DNA of 64,000 bases. Source: Enterococcus gilvus ATCC BAA-350. GTDB taxonomy: Bacteria; Bacillota; Bacilli; Lactobacillales; Enterococcaceae. The notes under the pieces were generated by a model. The model made no database searches. It was not told where the DNA came from and worked only from the letters and a program-made list of their open reading frames with translations. The stretch covers positions 806,001 to 870,000 of the forward strand of contig NZ_ASWH01000002.1 of assembly GCF_000407545.1 (NCBI RefSeq). Direction: 5' to 3'. The translations under genes and the position numbers were made by a program. The stretch's first letter is position 1; each line of letters opens with the position of its first letter. Below, one piece after another: positions 53,346 through 60,525 of the stretch.

Positions 53346-53639
53346 CTGTCTACTGTCCCTACCAAGTAATTTAATACGCTTTCATTCTACCATACCTCAC
53401 AAACTCTTTCATGAGAAATTCGCCGTGAGCAGCTACAGCGAGAAGAAAAAACGTCCATTCACTGTTCATCTCTGAAAGTGATTATTTTTATAGTCTACGG
53501 GAAAATACGAAGTTCGTCAATCGCTCCCAAGCAACTAAACCCCTTATCTTTTATTGAAATAGCAACGTTTTTTGACTGTTTTCCTTTCGTAACATTCAAA
53601 AAAAAGACAATTTAGTTGACTATAGTTTCAAAAAAAACG
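53346..53639. other. Intergenic region between glpP and the MFS promoter
   Basis: About 290 bases with no gene. AT-rich; TTGACT and TATAGT near 53616-53625 could belong to promoters of either direction. Nothing else recognised. Confidence 0.35.
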
Positions 53640-53668
53640 TTGACATCGCTTTCATATAATTCTATACT
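53640..53668 (+). promoter_or_regulatory. Sigma-A promoter with overlapping cre-like site for the MFS gene
   Basis: TTGACA (53640-53645), 17-base spacer, TATACT (53663-53668). The bases TTGACATCGCTTTCAT overlapping the -35 box match the cre consensus at 14 of 16 positions, so CcpA repression is plausible. Confidence 0.75.
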
Positions 53669-53670
53669 TT

Positions 53671-53735
53671 GGGTGTTACTGGAGACCAGAGAGAAGTAAC
53701 GCTTTTTTAAGCGTTGCTTCTTTTTTGTTTTTTTG
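53671..53735 (+). promoter_or_regulatory. GlpP-type leader: antiterminator hairpin and terminator
   Basis: The leader can fold GTTACT (53675-53680) with AGTAAC (53695-53700), holding the loop GGAGACCAGAGAGA, or form the terminator GAAGTAACGC/GCGTTGCTTC (53693-53702 with 53711-53720) followed by TTTTTTGTTTTTTT. Both use the same AGTAAC, so they exclude each other. Leaders of glp genes controlled by GlpP have this arrangement. Confidence 0.72.
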
Positions 53736-53765
53736 TAGAACAATTCACAAGCAGGAGGGTGTTAT

Positions 53766-55025
53766 ATGAACAGAGAAGCAGTTAAAAAATGGGGAACGTT
53801 GTTACTACTGTCAGCCGGTGCCGGAATCATTTTCCAGCTCCCGTACATTCGGGAGACGTTTTATGTACCGATTCAAAAAGCGATGGATCTGACCAACGCG
53901 CAGATGGGGATGCTCTCATCAGGATATGCGACGATGGCGACTTTTTCGTACTTTGTCGGCGGAGTCGTCGCGGATAAGTTCTCCGCACGGAAGTTGTTGA
54001 CCGTTTCATTCTTAGTGACAGGCGTTTTGGGTTGGTGGTTCTCCACATTCCCAGGCTTTCAGATCAGCCGGCTTATCTTCGTTTTGATGGGGATCTCGAC
54101 GATCATCACGTATTGGTCTGCGGCCATCAAAGCCACACGGATGTTGGGCGACAGTTCGGAGCAAGGACGTTTGTTTGGTTGGCAAGAAGGTTTACGCGGG
54201 TTGCTGAATTGGTTGTTGGTTGTTGGAATGAATGCGGTATTCGTCCGCTTCTCAAATGAAGTTTTAGGAACCGCTTGGGCTATTCGTGTTTGTGCGATCA
54301 CTGTTTTCGTCATTGGTATTTTAAATTGGTTTGTTATTGAAGACACGGAAGCAGAAACACATTCAGAGCCTCTTTCTAAAGTAGTTATCGGTATGTTCAA
54401 AACGCTGAAGATCCCTCGTACATGGGTCTTAGTAGCGATCGTCTTCTTTGCCTACAGTATGTATGGCATTTTAGGCTACATCAATACATTTGCCATCAAT
54501 GTTTATGGCTTGTCTGTCTCAGGCGGTGCACAGCTCGGCGCGATCCGTTATTTAGTTCAAGCTGCCGGCGGGGTCATCGGCGGAATCATCGCGGATAAAT
54601 TAGGGTCTCGTCTGCGGGTAATCATCGGCGGTGCAGCCTTGCTGACACTCAGCTTCGCTGGTTTCTTAGTATTGCCAGCCAACGCAGGGATGCTGGTTGC
54701 CGTCATCGTGAACTTTATCTTCGGCTTGTTCTTCATCTATGTAGTTCGCAGTCAGTACTTCGCGATCATTGATGATGCGGGCTTCCCAGTGGAAATGACC
54801 GGACGTGTTTCTGGAATCGTTTCGTGTCTTGGCTATTTGCCGGATGTCTTCATGTACACCATGATCGGCGGCTGGCTGGATAATAATCCAGGAAAAACCG
54901 GCTTCAACATGATGTTCATGTATGCGATCGCGATGGGGATCGGTTGTATCATCTTCTCATTAGTATTGGCTGTCATCATCAAGAAAGCCAAAGCTTCTGG
55001 TACAGTCTCAGCGAACATCGACTAA
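53766..55025 (+). CDS. MFS transporter under GlpP-type control
   Basis: 419 residues, 12 predicted membrane helices, start ATG behind AGGAGGGTG. MFS features: loop motif GGVVADKFSARKLLTVSFLV after helix 2 and GGIIADKLGSRLRVIIGG in the second half. The first helix begins MNREAVKKWGTLLLLSAGAG. Substrate is not readable; control by GlpP and location suggest a polyol, organophosphate or the compound handled by the kinase/Etf/SDR cluster. Ends at a strong bidirectional terminator. Confidence 0.88.
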   Translation: MNREAVKKWGTLLLLSAGAGIIFQLPYIRETFYVPIQKAMDLTNAQMGMLSSGYATMATFSYFVGGVVADKFSARKLLTVSFLVTGVLGWWFSTFPGFQISRLIFVLMGISTIITYWSAAIKATRMLGDSSEQGRLFGWQEGLRGLLNWLLVVGMNAVFVRFSNEVLGTAWAIRVCAITVFVIGILNWFVIEDTEAETHSEPLSKVVIGMFKTLKIPRTWVLVAIVFFAYSMYGILGYINTFAINVYGLSVSGGAQLGAIRYLVQAAGGVIGGIIADKLGSRLRVIIGGAALLTLSFAGFLVLPANAGMLVAVIVNFIFGLFFIYVVRSQYFAIIDDAGFPVEMTGRVSGIVSCLGYLPDVFMYTMIGGWLDNNPGKTGFNMMFMYAIAMGIGCIIFSLVLAVIIKKAKASGTVSANID

Positions 55026-55045
55026 CGATCGTTCCTCTAGCCACA

Positions 55046-55084
55046 TACAAAAGGGTCAACTCCTGCAAGAGTTGACCCTTTTTG
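55046..55084. terminator. Bidirectional terminator
   Basis: Stem AAAAGGGTCAACTC/GAGTTGACCCTTTT with a short CTGCAA loop and T-run, between the MFS gene and the convergent flavin-binding gene. Confidence 0.92.
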
Positions 55085-55492
55085 TTATTTTTCCGGCACA
55101 TCCAAAAATTCACCGTGCATATTTTCATAATGCTTGACGCTCAAGGTCTCAAAGACCGCGATGACTGGATGCTCATAATCCAGCTCTTTTTGAAATTCAT
55201 TGAGCTGCGCAGCCAATTTTTTGTACTCGACCAATTCTTCCACAAACAAGTACCCCTTTAACGCGATACTTTCATGCTTTTCTTTGTTGAAGCAAAACAA
55301 GCTGCCGATGCGATTTTGCCGAATATTCTCTGCGGTTCGCCCGTCGCCATTGATATAAAATTTGAAATAGTAAAACCCATTTCGTTCCAACGGCGGTGAA
55401 ATAGCGATCGCATGGGGAAATCCGCGATTGTCCATTGTGATCATTGTGAATGTGTCTGCACTTGCCAACAACTTCTCCATATTCTTATCCAT
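55085..55492 (-). CDS. Pyridoxamine-5'-phosphate-oxidase-like flavin-binding protein
   Basis: 135 residues of the split-barrel FMN-binding fold: FTMITMDNRGFPHAIAISPP, FYINGDGRTAENIRQNRIGS (FMN phosphate loop) and a C-terminal strand YENMHGEF. Start ATG 55492 after GAGGGGGG. Possible role in small-molecule reduction or heme/flavin handling; not enough to name the reaction. Adjacent upstream lipid kinase gene ends 22 bases before its start. Confidence 0.78.
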   Translation of the reverse strand: MDKNMEKLLASADTFTMITMDNRGFPHAIAISPPLERNGFYYFKFYINGDGRTAENIRQNRIGSLFCFNKEKHESIALKGYLFVEELVEYKKLAAQLNEFQKELDYEHPVIAVFETLSVKHYENMHGEFLDVPEK

Positions 55493-55513
55493 TTTTGTCC
55501 CCCCTCGCTTGTA

Positions 55514-56401
55514 CTATTCGTGTGTTTCTGGTACATAAAGCGGCACAAAATCTGCCAAAAATTCCACGGTTAACGGCAATGCTGGTCCTTTGTCCCCGTC
55601 GATGCGGGAATAGATTTTTTTATCCGTCAAAGGCGTGATCTCTAACTTGTTCGTCTCCAGATACGTCATGGCATCTGAATCCTTTAAACGTCCCGTAAAT
55701 ACAAAACGCAAGAGCTGAAGCAATTTTCTGAGACGCATATTGTGCAAGATGCTGACATGAAGCTCATCATAATCGGTATCGACATACGGTCTGCCGCCGA
55801 TCGAATGGGTGGTCGTTGCTAAAGAAAACCACACCTTCAATTTCTCGTGGTAATTATCTGCGGTGATCTCGACAGGATAAGAAGTATCCTTCCCGACTTG
55901 CTTCAACGCTTTTAACGGATACACGATCAACCCGAATTTCCGCTTTTCACTTTGCCGCACTTCGTTGGAGATATCCGCAAAGGACCCAAAGGTAAAGGAG
56001 CTGATAATGGCTTTCTGCCGATCGTCGCAGGCAGCGATCCCGACCTTCCGTTGATGACCCGCGAGGATCACGTCCATCGCATCTTCCTCGTCCATTGGAA
56101 GATGCCAGCGTTTCGCGAAGTTATTAATCGTTCCTCCAGGGATGATGCCTAACGGAATGGCTTTTCCAGCCTGAACAAACGCTGTCCCCACGATGTTCAA
56201 AGAACCGTCCCCGCCGATCGCGACAAGACCATCGTAATCGTCGATCGCCTCTTTCACTTTCTTGATTGCTTTCTCCGCATCAGGTGCCGTTAAAAAGTCT
56301 GCCGAGTGCCCCGCTTTTTCAAACTTCTCCCGCATTTTTTTTGCTGATTCCTCCGCATCTCCGTCTCCTGCATTCGGATTAAAAAAAATTCCATAGCGCA
56401 T
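55514..56401 (-). CDS. Diacylglycerol/lipid kinase family protein (DgkB/YegS type)
   Basis: 295 residues. Catalytic-domain motif VAIGGDGSLNIVGTAF and PLGIIPGGTINNFAKRWHLP, with the C-terminal beta-sandwich domain. The N-terminus YGIFFNPNAGDGDAEESAKK is typical. Recycles diacylglycerol to phosphatidic acid for lipoteichoic-acid-linked lipid turnover, or phosphorylates another lipid. Start ATG 56401 after GAGGGTG. Confidence 0.9.
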   Translation of the reverse strand: MRYGIFFNPNAGDGDAEESAKKMREKFEKAGHSADFLTAPDAEKAIKKVKEAIDDYDGLVAIGGDGSLNIVGTAFVQAGKAIPLGIIPGGTINNFAKRWHLPMDEEDAMDVILAGHQRKVGIAACDDRQKAIISSFTFGSFADISNEVRQSEKRKFGLIVYPLKALKQVGKDTSYPVEITADNYHEKLKVWFSLATTTHSIGGRPYVDTDYDELHVSILHNMRLRKLLQLLRFVFTGRLKDSDAMTYLETNKLEITPLTDKKIYSRIDGDKGPALPLTVEFLADFVPLYVPETHE

Positions 56402-56592
56402 GTTCTTTCACCCTCATTCATTTGCTGTTTTCACGTTTCTTTTCGCGCTAAATAACTAAAACTACTCCCTTTTACCTTATCATTTTTAAGGCAAAAAAAC
56501 TGTTTTAACGACCTAAATCATAGGAATTTGAGCATTTTCACTTTTTTTCTATTAAAAAACTGCTATGATAAAGCAAAGAGAGGGTGAAGAAA

Positions 56593-56913
56593 TTGTTTGA
56601 ACCGAAAAAAACACGAAGAAGCGACGTCCCCTTCACTGCGATCCCTGAGCATATGCAGCAGGAAATTTGGCACATGATCTTCATGCGGCCGCTAAAGGGA
56701 TTGCCGCTGACTTCGCCGCAACGTTTTCACTTTTTTAAAAACAAAATGGCCCGTACACTCAGTGTCGTCTATTCCCAAAGTGAGCCTTATTTCTCAGATG
56801 GCATCACCGCCCCGTATGTCGAAGCCTACGACGACATCGAATTTCCAAAAGTAATGTATGTCTATGATACTGGCGAAGAGCTGCTCATGACGCTAGACGA
56901 AAAAAACGTTTGA
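56593..56913 (+). CDS. Small conserved protein, possibly DUF960-like
   Basis: 106 residues from TTG 56593 (GAGGGTG six bases upstream); a GTG at 56584 overlaps that site. Sequence begins MFEPKKTRRSDVPFTAIPEH and includes MQQEIWHMIFMRPLKGLPLT and YPQRF-like SPQRFHFF; this resembles the small DUF960 proteins of Firmicutes, which have a similar start and IPxxxQxxxW segment. Function unknown. Followed by a terminator. Confidence 0.6.
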   Translation: MFEPKKTRRSDVPFTAIPEHMQQEIWHMIFMRPLKGLPLTSPQRFHFFKNKMARTLSVVYSQSEPYFSDGITAPYVEAYDDIEFPKVMYVYDTGEELLMTLDEKNV

Positions 56914-56938
56914 CCACTACGGCCAAACGTTTTTGTTA
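56899..56938. terminator. Terminator between convergent small gene and uspA
   Basis: Stem AAAAACGTTTG/CAAACGTTTTT with a ten-base centre, T-run on each strand. Confidence 0.85.
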
Positions 56939-57373
56939 TTTTACGACCATCACATTGCAGGGTGCTTGATTGACGACGTACGCGGTGGTTGAACCTACAA
57001 AAATCAGCGATAACGCGCCTAATCCAGTCGCCCCCATCACGATCAAATCTGTTTCCAGCTTTTCAGCCAGCTCCACGATTTCCCGTTTCGGATTGCCAGC
57101 AATGATTTGCGAAGTCAAATGAACCTCTTGCTCCTCCGCCACGCGATGATGCTCCAGATCCGTGATGATTTTCTGCGCCTTCTCATGGACTTCCTGCATC
57201 AAAGGAATCGAGTTTCCCCCAGTCGTTCCACTGAAACTAGCCGTGTCGATCACGGTCGCCAAGGTCAATTTCCCCTTGTTCCTTTTTGCGATATTGATCG
57301 CCTCATCAAAGGCCTTTTTAGACTGCTCCGAGCCATCCACAGCAACTAAAATATTCTTATATTCATCCACCAT
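56936..57373 (-). CDS. Universal stress protein UspA family (copy 1)
   Basis: 145 residues from ATG 57373 (GAGGTGG upstream). ATP-binding motif GATGLGALSLIFVGSTTAYV and N-terminal ILVAVDGSEQSKKAFDEAI. Ends NQAPCNVMVVK like the two other Usp proteins in this window. ATP-binding stress protein in the cytoplasm; precise role unknown. Confidence 0.92.
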   Translation of the reverse strand: MVDEYKNILVAVDGSEQSKKAFDEAINIAKRNKGKLTLATVIDTASFSGTTGGNSIPLMQEVHEKAQKIITDLEHHRVAEEQEVHLTSQIIAGNPKREIVELAEKLETDLIVMGATGLGALSLIFVGSTTAYVVNQAPCNVMVVK

Positions 57374-57571
57374 TTTTGCCACCTCTTTCCCCCTTAGTTT
57401 ATCATTCTGGTCCCTATTCTAAAAAGAAAACTACTTCTTTCTCTTTGTTTTTTTATTTTTTGAGGACACTCCAAATAAGCCCCGAGATCAAGCGTTAAAA
57501 AAGTCGGGGAGATTCTCACTTCCCCTCTTTAAGTCCCGTTCCTAGCAATCAGTATCTTTGTACAACCAATT

Positions 57572-57799
57572 CTATTCGCTTTCAGTAGTATGGCGTTCGC
57601 GGTTTTTCAGCTTTTGGATGTCTTCTACAGGCATTCCTGTCGCTTCTGAAATCTGAATGAGTGAAAGGTCTGTTTTTAATAAGTTGAGGACGATCTGTCG
57701 GATCTTCTGTTTATTTTTTGCGTGCTCTTCTTCTCTTGCCTCCATCAACTGTGTTGATCGCACGGCGTCATCGATAGCTTTGGCTTTAGCATTTTTCAT
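57572..57799 (-). CDS. Stand-alone copy 3 of the Rpn nuclease C-terminal tail
   Basis: 75 residues beginning MKNAKAKAIDDAVRSTQLME, followed by an expanded charged segment (AREEEHAKNKQKIRQ) and the helical SEATGMPVEDIQKL motif, ending in a divergent KNRERHTTESE. It lies 30 bases after copy 2, with the shared spacer that carries AAAGGAAC as ribosome site. It has no nuclease domain. Most likely a duplicated inhibitor/dimerisation domain of the Rpn gene at 58300. Confidence 0.75.
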   Translation of the reverse strand: MKNAKAKAIDDAVRSTQLMEAREEEHAKNKQKIRQIVLNLLKTDLSLIQISEATGMPVEDIQKLKNRERHTTESE

Positions 57800-57829
57800 A
57801 AGCAGAAGTTCCTTTCGTTGGCTACACAG

Positions 57830-58039
57830 TTACTTTTGATCCTCTTTCAGCTTTTTGATGTCTTCCACGGGCATTCCTGTTGCTTCTGAAATCTGAATGA
57901 GTGAAAGGTCTGTTTTTAATAAGTTGAGGACGATCTCTCGGATCTTCTGTTTATTTTTTGCGCGCTCTTCTTCTCGTGCCTCCATCAATTGTGTTGATCT
58001 TACGGCGTCATCAATGGCTTTGGCTTTAGCATTTTTCAT
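57830..58039 (-). CDS. Stand-alone copy 2 of the Rpn nuclease C-terminal tail
   Basis: 69 residues, MKNAKAKAIDDAVRSTQLME then AREEERAKNKQKIREIVLNL, then LIQISEATGMPVEDIKKLKE and DQK. Start set at 58039, homologous to the other copies; a longer frame to 58072 exists but begins inside the spacer. Like copy 3 it has the longer charged linker; copy 1 and the parent gene have the shorter ALAKRDREIALNL form. Confidence 0.78.
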   Translation of the reverse strand: MKNAKAKAIDDAVRSTQLMEAREEERAKNKQKIREIVLNLLKTDLSLIQISEATGMPVEDIKKLKEDQK

Positions 58040-58074
58040 AAGCAGAAGTTCCTTTCGTTGGCGATGCGACACGG

Positions 58075-58263
58075 TTATTTTTGATCCTCTTTCAGCTTTT
58101 GGATGTCTTCCACAGGCATTCCTGTTGCTTCTGAAATCTGAATGAGTGAAAGGTCCGTTTTTAATAAGTTGAGTGCAATCTCTCGGTCCCTTTTCGCAAG
58201 CGCCTCCATCAACTGTGTTGATCGTACGGCGTCATCGATGGCTTTGGCTTTAGCATTTTTCAT
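58075..58263 (-). CDS. Stand-alone copy 1 of the Rpn nuclease C-terminal tail
   Basis: 62 residues, MKNAKAKAIDDAVRSTQLME, ALAKRDREIALNLLKTDLSL, IQISEATGMPVEDIQKLKED, QK. From NKAKA/NAKAKA onward it differs from the end of the parent nuclease at only two residues (Ile/Leu and Lys/Gln), so duplication is recent. 36 bases separate it from the nuclease stop; ribosome site AAAGGAAC precedes the ATG. Confidence 0.8.
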   Translation of the reverse strand: MKNAKAKAIDDAVRSTQLMEALAKRDREIALNLLKTDLSLIQISEATGMPVEDIQKLKEDQK

Positions 58264-58299
58264 AAGCAGAAGTTCCTTTCGTTGGCGATGCGGACAAGG

Positions 58300-58494
58300 T
58301 TACTTTTGATCCTCTTTCAGTTTTTTTATGTCTTCCACAGGCATTCCTGTTGCTTCTGAAATCTGAATGATTGAAAGGTCCGTTTTTAATAAGTTGAGGG
58401 CGATCTCTCGGTCCCTTTTCGCAAGCGCCTCCATCAACTGTGTTGATCGCACGGCGTCATCGATGGCTTTGGCTTTATTGATTCTCATGATCAT
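58300..58494 (-). CDS. Predicted internally initiated Rpn short product
   Basis: ATG 58494 (codon 234 of the nuclease, in frame) is preceded by the strongest Shine-Dalgarno of the locus, AAGGAGGAA at 58501-58509, at optimal distance. Product 64 residues, MIMRINKAKAIDDAVRSTQL and on to the nuclease C-terminus. In E. coli Rpn proteins an in-frame internal product of this kind inhibits the full-length nuclease; here it is predicted by analogy. Confidence 0.6.
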   Translation of the reverse strand: MIMRINKAKAIDDAVRSTQLMEALAKRDREIALNLLKTDLSIIQISEATGMPVEDIKKLKEDQK

Positions 58495-59160
58495 GGTTCT
58501 TTCCTCCTTGTTCAGTTGGTAATAACTGATCTTCTTCTTTGCTGTTTTAATGTAGGATGGGGCGTCTTGTAGGACTTCTCCAGTTTTTAAGAAATATTGC
58601 CAGTGTTGAGAGGCGCTGTTTGGCGCGACGTGTTTATTTTTTAAACTTAGGAAACAAAGGACAAATAGTTCTCTTTTTTTGGTGCCTAAAAATGGCTGAT
58701 GGGTTTTCTCGTTCAGCAGACGGTAGATTTGCAGGGCGTCTTGTTCTTTATCGAATAAATGAAAATCAATGATATTGATTCCGTAGGCGGGTCGCAATGT
58801 TGAAAAGTTGTTCTTTTTTATGAATGTCTCGGCATCGCTGTTGCCATAAGCAGCGCGGAAGGCTTCGACGAGATAGAACAAGGTCCGTTCTTGGAAGTAT
58901 TGATGCGGTTGAATTTGGCATTCGATCGTCGCGTGGCTGCCGTCTTCCGTGATAGCCAAGATATCGACCTCGGTCAATCCGATTTCTACATTTTCAAAGG
59001 CTTTTTTATAACTATCGATGTGGTATGTTTCCTTGGGGGTCAGGGACTTGAATTCCAAGCCGAGCAGATCTTTGACAAAATTTTTTAGGATTGACGCGGA
59101 ATCTTCAGAGGTGAGCATTTTTTTAAAGAGTAAATCATTTGTTGGCAGATAGTTTTTCAT
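58300..59160 (-). CDS. Rpn-family PD-(D/E)XK nuclease (transposase-like) with internal start for its C-terminal tail
   Basis: 286 residues from ATG 59160 (GGAAGG 12 bases upstream); the frame extends to 59193 but MKNYLPTNDLLFKKML is the family's usual beginning. PD-(D/E)XK core: D66 in TEVDILAI and E80-C-Q82 in ATIECQIQPH, then the helix RTLFYLVEAFRAAYG. Family members act as DNA nucleases linked to RecA-independent recombination or phage defence. Residues 234-286 form a separate small domain: an internal ATG at 58494 has AAGGAGGAA eight bases upstream, so the tail is probably also made alone. The tail is repeated three times downstream. Confidence 0.88.
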   Translation of the reverse strand: MKNYLPTNDLLFKKMLTSEDSASILKNFVKDLLGLEFKSLTPKETYHIDSYKKAFENVEIGLTEVDILAITEDGSHATIECQIQPHQYFQERTLFYLVEAFRAAYGNSDAETFIKKNNFSTLRPAYGINIIDFHLFDKEQDALQIYRLLNEKTHQPFLGTKKRELFVLCFLSLKNKHVAPNSASQHWQYFLKTGEVLQDAPSYIKTAKKKISYYQLNKEERTMIMRINKAKAIDDAVRSTQLMEALAKRDREIALNLLKTDLSIIQISEATGMPVEDIKKLKEDQK

Positions 59161-59400
59161 CGTTTCACGACCTTCCAGACAGCACACGTGCAAGCAAGGA
59201 AGGCTTTTCTCGCCCCCATTATAGCATGTGCTCTCGATTTTCTTCTACAACAACCTACGCAAAAAAACACAGGAATCTTTCGCAAGGGACGCCTGTGAGT
59301 ACATGATTCTTTAAAACTGCTTTAAGGCAGGTTGTATAAATTGTCCTTTTCTGATCAAGGTGCTACACTTTCTTCACAGAACGAATAAGGAGAATCAGAG

Positions 59401-59772
59401 ATGAATAAAACACAACGAAGAAAAGCCCATCTCATCATTCATAGTGCCTCCACAGCCGCTGCCGGTGTCGGTGCGGGGATGGCGCAATTGCCTTTCCCTG
59501 ATGCCACGGTTTTATTGCCGATCCAGACAGCGATGGTGATCGCCTTAGGAAAAGTGTTCCACGTCAAGCTGGAGCAAGGCGCAGCAAAGGCGCTGGCGAC
59601 ACAGTTTTTAGCGCAAAAGGCTGGGCAGATGACGGCTCGCTTCTTAGCAGGCAAGCTTCCTGTTGCCGGCAACATCGTTAATGGCTCCACCGCTGCGGCG
59701 ATTACTGAAAGCTATGGGTGGATGATTGCCAAAGAATTTTCCGAAGAGTCCTTGAAAAAGGTCAAAGTATAA
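59401..59772 (+). CDS. Small Ala/Gly-rich membrane-associated protein, DUF697-like
   Basis: 123 residues from ATG behind ATAAGGAG. Hydrophobic, Ala- and Gly-rich segments (STAAAGVGAGMAQLPFPDAT, VLLPIQTAMVIALGKVF, GKLPVAGNIVNGSTAAAITE) resemble the DUF697/YcjF C-terminal domain found in GTPase-linked membrane proteins. No GTPase is adjacent. Function unknown. Confidence 0.68.
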   Translation: MNKTQRRKAHLIIHSASTAAAGVGAGMAQLPFPDATVLLPIQTAMVIALGKVFHVKLEQGAAKALATQFLAQKAGQMTARFLAGKLPVAGNIVNGSTAAAITESYGWMIAKEFSEESLKKVKV

Positions 59773-59800
59773 TAATTTTTTAATTAAGCGTGCGTGTTCT

Positions 59801-59829
59801 TTGAATCTATCGAACATTTCGCTATACTG
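59801..59829 (+). promoter_or_regulatory. Sigma-A promoter for the tRNA-like RNA
   Basis: TTGAAT (59801-59806), 17-base spacer, TATACT (59824-59829). Transcription would begin near 59836, at the 5' arm of the tRNA-like fold. Confidence 0.7.
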
Positions 59830-59832
59830 ATA

Positions 59833-59922
59833 AGCGTGGATGAACTTGGTGTTTTACTCGTTCAATGATGTAGTCCGCATTTAAGACAGAGGTGTTGGTT
59901 CGATTCCAACCGTCCACGCTTT
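59833..59922 (+). ncRNA. tRNA-like RNA with a canonical T-arm but atypical body
   Basis: The ends pair over 11 bases (AAGCGTGGATG with CGTCCACGCTT, one G-U). A perfect T-arm GTTGG-TTCGATT-CCAAC, including the GGTTCGATTCC box, sits directly before the 3' arm, as in a tRNA with acceptor GTGGATG/CGTCCAC. The D- and anticodon arms do not fold in the standard way: there is a TGAAC/GTTCA hairpin with a 14-base loop and no clear seven-base anticodon loop. A strong promoter precedes and a terminator follows, so it is likely transcribed. No CCA is encoded. It may be a degenerate or unusual tRNA, or a tRNA-mimic RNA. Confidence 0.45.
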
Positions 59923-59923
59923 T

Positions 59924-59965
59924 CAAACGCACGCCTGCAGAAATTGCTGGTGTGCGTTTTTCTCT
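59924..59965 (+). terminator. Terminator of the tRNA-like RNA
   Basis: Stem AAACGCAC/GTGCGTTT with a central loop, followed by TTCTC/TTT-rich bases, two bases after the tRNA-like 3' arm. Confidence 0.8.
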
Positions 59966-60031
59966 CTTTAATAGAAAGATTTTCATGTCAATCAATCGAC
60001 GTTCCACAACGAATAAAAAAGGAATTTAGCT

Positions 60032-60154
60032 ATGAAAAAATTGTCCCACTGGCTCTATCGACAGCCCAAACACATCATATACCGAATCGCCCTGCTCTTT
60101 TGCCTGCTTTTTTGGGCGATCGTCTTTGTTTTAGTAAAACAGGTATTTTTTTAA
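60032..60154 (+). CDS. Small single-pass membrane protein, 40 residues
   Basis: ATG 60032 lies eight bases after AAAGGA. The product starts MKKLSHWLYRQPKHIIYRIA and continues with a hydrophobic helix LLFCLLFWAIVFVLVKQVFF to its end: basic N-terminus, then one membrane span. No family recognised. A terminator follows directly, giving a complete transcription unit. Confidence 0.62.
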   Translation: MKKLSHWLYRQPKHIIYRIALLFCLLFWAIVFVLVKQVFF

Positions 60155-60193
60155 GAAACTTTCCATTACTACATGGAGGTTTCTTTTTTTTGC
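60154..60193 (+). terminator. Terminator after the small membrane protein gene
   Basis: Stem AGAAAC-TTTCCA/TGGAGG-TTTCT with loop TTACTACA, then TTTTTTTT. Confidence 0.8.
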
Positions 60194-60232
60194 GTAGTTT
60201 TATAAAAAAGGCTCTCTTTTTTCTTTACTTAT

Positions 60233-60252
60233 CGAACAAATGTTCGTATACT
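60233..60252 (+). promoter_or_regulatory. LexA (SOS) box overlapping the promoter of the next operon
   Basis: CGAACAAATGTTCG at 60233-60246 matches the Gram-positive SOS box CGAAC-N4-GTTCG perfectly, and TATACT at 60247-60252 is the -10 box. LexA binding would block transcription until DNA damage. Confidence 0.88.
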
Positions 60253-60270
60253 ATGTATGAGGTGATGACC

Positions 60271-60525
60271 ATGTCTATGATTAGTCCAGATTCTGTTGAA
60301 CTTTTTTACCGCACGTATGATTCCTTAGTGAAGGACTCTTTGCCGCTGGCCTTATGTTTGAATCAGATCACAGCGAAGATGGATGCGGAAGATCGCGATT
60401 ATTTTGTTATTCCTGCTGTTAAGACTGGGCGGAAGAAGGATATTTATTTCCAATTTGAACGTAAAAATAATGAGCTTGTTTTTAAAGGCATCCATACGAG
60501 GAGGACGGCTGATGGAATCGCTTAA
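60271..60525 (+). CDS. SOS-controlled small protein A, 84 residues
   Basis: Start ATG 60271 behind GAGGTGAT (an ATG at 60265 is inside that site). Sequence MSMISPDSVELFYRTYDSLV ... LALCLNQITAKMDAEDRDYF, ending in a charged strand. No family recognised. First gene behind the LexA box; overlaps the next gene by 14 bases. Position suggests a damage-inducible regulator or polymerase accessory, but nothing shows which. Confidence 0.7.
   Translation: MSMISPDSVELFYRTYDSLVKDSLPLALCLNQITAKMDAEDRDYFVIPAVKTGRKKDIYFQFERKNNELVFKGIHTRRTADGIA

Noticed and set aside
57572..58300. CRISPR-like array from the regularly spaced repeats
   Set aside because: Repeat units are over 200 bases, translate into related proteins, and spacers are the same sequence.
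57572..59193. Insertion sequence or transposon, because Rpn proteins are often labelled transposase
   Set aside because: No terminal inverted repeats, target-site duplications or other transposition genes; the repeats are coding tails in tandem, not element ends.
59833..59922. Selenocysteine tRNA (selC)
   Set aside because: No long variable arm, no convincing TCA anticodon loop, and the D-arm does not have the expected six pairs.
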